Source: Solirubrobacter sp963798325 (GTDB lineage: Bacteria; Actinomycetota; Thermoleophilia; Solirubrobacterales; Solirubrobacteraceae). From it: a stretch of 64,000 nucleotides of DNA. Positions 62,225 through 64,000 of the stretch are shown piece after piece (the stretch's first letter is position 1; the number at the start of each line of letters is the position of its first letter). The position numbers and the translations under genes are program-made. The stretch is taken from positions 682,001 to 746,000 of the forward strand of contig CAWCSS010000009.1 in NCBI GenBank assembly GCA_963798325.1, given 5' to 3'. Under the pieces are notes generated by a model. That model saw nothing but the letters and a program-made list of their open reading frames with translations. It was not told the origin of the DNA and searched no databases.

Positions 62225-62580
62225 TCGACGATCAGTTCGCCCCGATCCTCGGACTGCGCTGGCCTGCCCCTGGGCAGGTGGCGCTGACGATCCGGCCGGA
62301 GCTGATCAACACCGTCGGGCTGCTGCTCGGGCCGGTGGTCTTCTCGCTCGCCGACTACGGGATGAGCGCGCTGGTGATCGACGCGCTCAAGGCGGGCGAG
62401 ATGTGCGCGACGACCAACATCGCGATCAACTTCATCGCGTCCGCGACCGAGGGCGAGGTCGTGTGCACCTCGCGGTTGGAGCGCCGCACGCGCCGCACCG
62501 CGTCGACGACCTGCGAGGTCCGCCACGAGGGACGCCTGCTCGCCACCGCGATCGGGAGCTTCGTGATCCGCGATGCCTGA
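62221..62580 (+). CDS. PaaI-like hot-dog thioesterase
   Basis: 119 residues. VGLLLGPVVFSLADYGMSALVIDAL is the central hot-dog helix region (acidic residue of the PaaI active site), followed by TTNIAINFIASATEGEVVCTSRLERRTR and TCEVRHEGRLLATAIGSFVI. It would hydrolyse acyl- or aryl-CoA intermediates. Overlaps with both neighbours show tight coupling. Confidence 0.85.
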   Translation: MIDDQFAPILGLRWPAPGQVALTIRPELINTVGLLLGPVVFSLADYGMSALVIDALKAGEMCATTNIAINFIASATEGEVVCTSRLERRTRRTASTTCEVRHEGRLLATAIGSFVIRDA

Positions 62581-63283
62581 CGGCGCGCTGGTCACCGGCG
62601 CCGCGCGGGGCATCGGCGAGGCGATCGCGCGGCGGCTGGCGGCGAACGGCTTCGGCGTGTGCGTGGCCGACCTCGACGGCGACCGCGCGGCGGAGCTGGC
62701 CGCGGCGATCGGCGGGATCGCCCACACCGTGGACGTCCGCGACGAGGGCGACCTCTCCCTGGCGGCACACGCCACGGCGGACCGCTTCGGCGGCCTGAGC
62801 GTCCTGGTCAACAACGCCGGGATCGTGCGCAGCGACATGGTGCACCGCGTCACCGACGAGGACTGGCAGCTCTCCCAGGACGTGATCCTCAAGGGCACCC
62901 TGAACGGGTTCCGAGCGGTCGCCCCGTGGTTCCGCGACGGGCACGACCCCTCGCGGCGGGTGGTCAACATCACCTCGATGGCCGGCGTGCACGGGTCGGT
63001 GGGCGGCGCGGCCTACACGTCCGCGAAGGCGGGCGTGATCGGGCTGACGAAGACGATGGCGCGCGAGTGGGCGCGCTACGGCGTGACGGTCAACGCGGTC
63101 GCGCCGGGTGTGATCGAGACGCGGCTGACGGACGCGTTCCGCGACCAGGTGCAGGTGCCGCTGGGCCGGATCGGCACGCCCGACGACATCGCCGCCGCGG
63201 TCGCGTACTTCTGCTCGCCGGACGCGGGCTACGTGACCGGCCAGGTCCTCGAGGTCACGGGCGGCCTCACGGACGTCGGCTGA
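62573..63283 (+). CDS. Short-chain dehydrogenase/reductase (FabG-like)
   Basis: 236 residues. LVTGAARGIGEAIARRL, an acidic NAD-type loop VADLDGDR, VLVNNAGIVRSD, NITSMAGVHG (Ser), YTSAKAGVIGLTKTMA (Tyr-x3-Lys) and VTGQVLEVTGGLTDVG. A canonical NAD-preferring SDR by the Asp at the end of beta-2. Last gene of the LLM-SDR-thioesterase-SDR operon (8-bp overlap upstream). Confidence 0.92.
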   Translation: MPDGALVTGAARGIGEAIARRLAANGFGVCVADLDGDRAAELAAAIGGIAHTVDVRDEGDLSLAAHATADRFGGLSVLVNNAGIVRSDMVHRVTDEDWQLSQDVILKGTLNGFRAVAPWFRDGHDPSRRVVNITSMAGVHGSVGGAAYTSAKAGVIGLTKTMAREWARYGVTVNAVAPGVIETRLTDAFRDQVQVPLGRIGTPDDIAAAVAYFCSPDAGYVTGQVLEVTGGLTDVG

Positions 63284-63409
63284 GCGCGCGGCGCGCGCGC
63301 ACGCCGCGGGCGTGCGCCGCGGGCGCGGCGCGGGCGGAGCGGCGCGAGCCCACGCCGCGAGCGCAGGGCGCGCGCGCACGCCACGGGCGGAGCGGCCGCC
63401 ACCGGGCCA
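63284..63409. repeat. Extremely GC-rich tract with imperfect direct repeats
   Basis: Over 126 bp almost entirely G/C. A 23-bp unit is repeated at 63290-63312 and 63367-63389 with one difference (CACGCCGCGGGCG versus CACGCCACGGGCG). Many GCGCGC runs can fold. It separates two convergent genes and may serve as a bidirectional terminator. Confidence 0.5.
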
Positions 63410-64000
63410 TCACCCGCGGCGGATGACCTCTTCGCCGAAGCGCGCGATCGCCTCGAGCGTCGCGTCGTGCGACGGGCCGGTGGGCTGGCGCATGCGCACC
63501 GCGATCTGCGACGCGCCGGTGAGCGCCATCCACTCGTCGGCCGTCTGGCGCACATCGGCGCCGCACAGGAACCGGCCGGGCGCGAAGTCCTCGACGGGCT
63601 CGGGGTAGACGCCGAGGTTCACGTAGAGCCGGTGGACCTTGTTGGCGTGGGTGACCCAGTCCGTCGGGTCGCCGACCCAGGCCTCGCGGAAGAGCACGAC
63701 GTCCTTGCCGCCGTGGGCGCGGTACTCGTCGGCGAGGCGCGCGACCGTCTTGATGTCGCGCTGCGGATCGCACACCCACGCGTCGCCGCGCTCGGCCGCT
63801 CGCTTCAATCCGCGTGGTCCGTGAGCGCCGATCCAGATCGGCGGGCGCGTGCCGTCGGCGCCGGTCATCTGACCCCGCCGGCCGTGGAGATCGAACGGCT
63901 CGCCGGTGAACGCCGCGTCGAGCACGTCGAGCGCGATGTCCAGCGCCTCGAAGCGCTCCGCGCGCGAGCGGCCGAACAGCTCGAAGTCCACGTTCGCCGA
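63410..64000 (-). CDS. Luciferase-like (LLM) oxidoreductase (5' end outside window)
   Basis: At least 196 residues; the frame is open past the right edge (a GTG at 63991 is internal to the family alignment). WELFG-like VDFELFGRSRAERFEALDIALDVL, then RPPIWIGAHGPRGLKRAAERGDAWVC and TLEAIARFGEEVIRR at the C-terminus are the LLM pattern (usually 280-340 aa). Likely another F420- or flavin-dependent monooxygenase of the same island. Convergent with the SDR operon. Confidence 0.85.
   Translation of the reverse strand, partial: SANVDFELFGRSRAERFEALDIALDVLDAAFTGEPFDLHGRRGQMTGADGTRPPIWIGAHGPRGLKRAAERGDAWVCDPQRDIKTVARLADEYRAHGGKDVVLFREAWVGDPTDWVTHANKVHRLYVNLGVYPEPVEDFAPGRFLCGADVRQTADEWMALTGASQIAVRMRQPTGPSHDATLEAIARFGEEVIRRG

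Noticed and set aside
1..64000. CRISPR arrays, tRNA or rRNA genes, complete insertion sequences
   Set aside because: No regularly spaced repeats, no cloverleaf or rRNA-like stretches and no transposase motifs were found on reading both strands.

Overview
This window reads as a chromosomal segment of a high-GC actinobacterium. It is most likely a member of the Thermoleophilia / Solirubrobacterales (Solirubrobacter- or Conexibacter-like); this is inferred from gene content and style, not from a marker gene. GC is very high and third positions are G/C throughout. Many starts are GTG or TTG. At least 19 genes have a TANNNT -10 hexamer only 6-8 nt upstream of the start codon, the signature of leaderless actinobacterial transcripts. 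Secreted multidomain proteins, luciferase-like oxidoreductases and many short-chain dehydrogenases fit soil actinobacteria. No rRNA, tRNA, CRISPR, integrase or complete insertion sequence was found.

Layout. 1-21 kb is general metabolism: a membrane-anchored SGNH hydrolase running off the left edge, a Rieske oxygenase/SDR pair, methyltransferases, a YdjM-like membrane protein, an SDR/MFS pair, a lipase-like hydrolase, an AraC regulator divergent from a two-module VOC dioxygenase, a zinc metallopeptidase with a glutamate-cysteine-ligase-like enzyme, a MarR/cupin divergent pair, a short leader ORF coupled to a FAD oxidoreductase, an aldo/keto reductase divergent from an AI-2E-type transporter, and a ComA-like phosphosulfolactate synthase. 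21-40 kb carries an ATP-grasp gene, a LuxR-type regulator, a hydrolase, an SDR, a thioredoxin-fold protein and large secreted proteins (delta-60 repeats; ThuA + glucose dehydrogenase + PKD + CBM). Several genes here are broken by single-base frame changes that look more like consensus indels than true decay.

40-51 kb is a coherent L-arabinose (arabinofuranose-type) utilisation locus: aldose epimerase, a four-gene sugar ABC importer, araA, araD, araB and a LacI-family regulator. Five GC-centred palindromes, variants of TGTGAGCGCTCACA, lie at galM, upstream of the binding-protein gene (two), at araB and at the regulator itself, defining a probable local regulon. In galM and lacI the operator overlaps the leaderless GTG start, so both proteins begin Val-Ser-Ala-His.

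52-64 kb is an acyl-CoA catabolic island resembling bile-acid/steroid or terpenoid degradation: two MaoC-like hot-dog proteins, VOC proteins, a metallo-beta-lactamase-fold hydrolase, a P450, a CaiB/BaiF CoA-transferase, a 2,4-dienoyl-CoA-reductase-type flavoenzyme, several SDRs, a PaaI-like thioesterase and two luciferase-like monooxygenases. Three related 20-23 bp motifs sit immediately upstream of the leaderless -10 hexamers of its four transcription units, suggesting one (TetR-type?) regulator encoded elsewhere.
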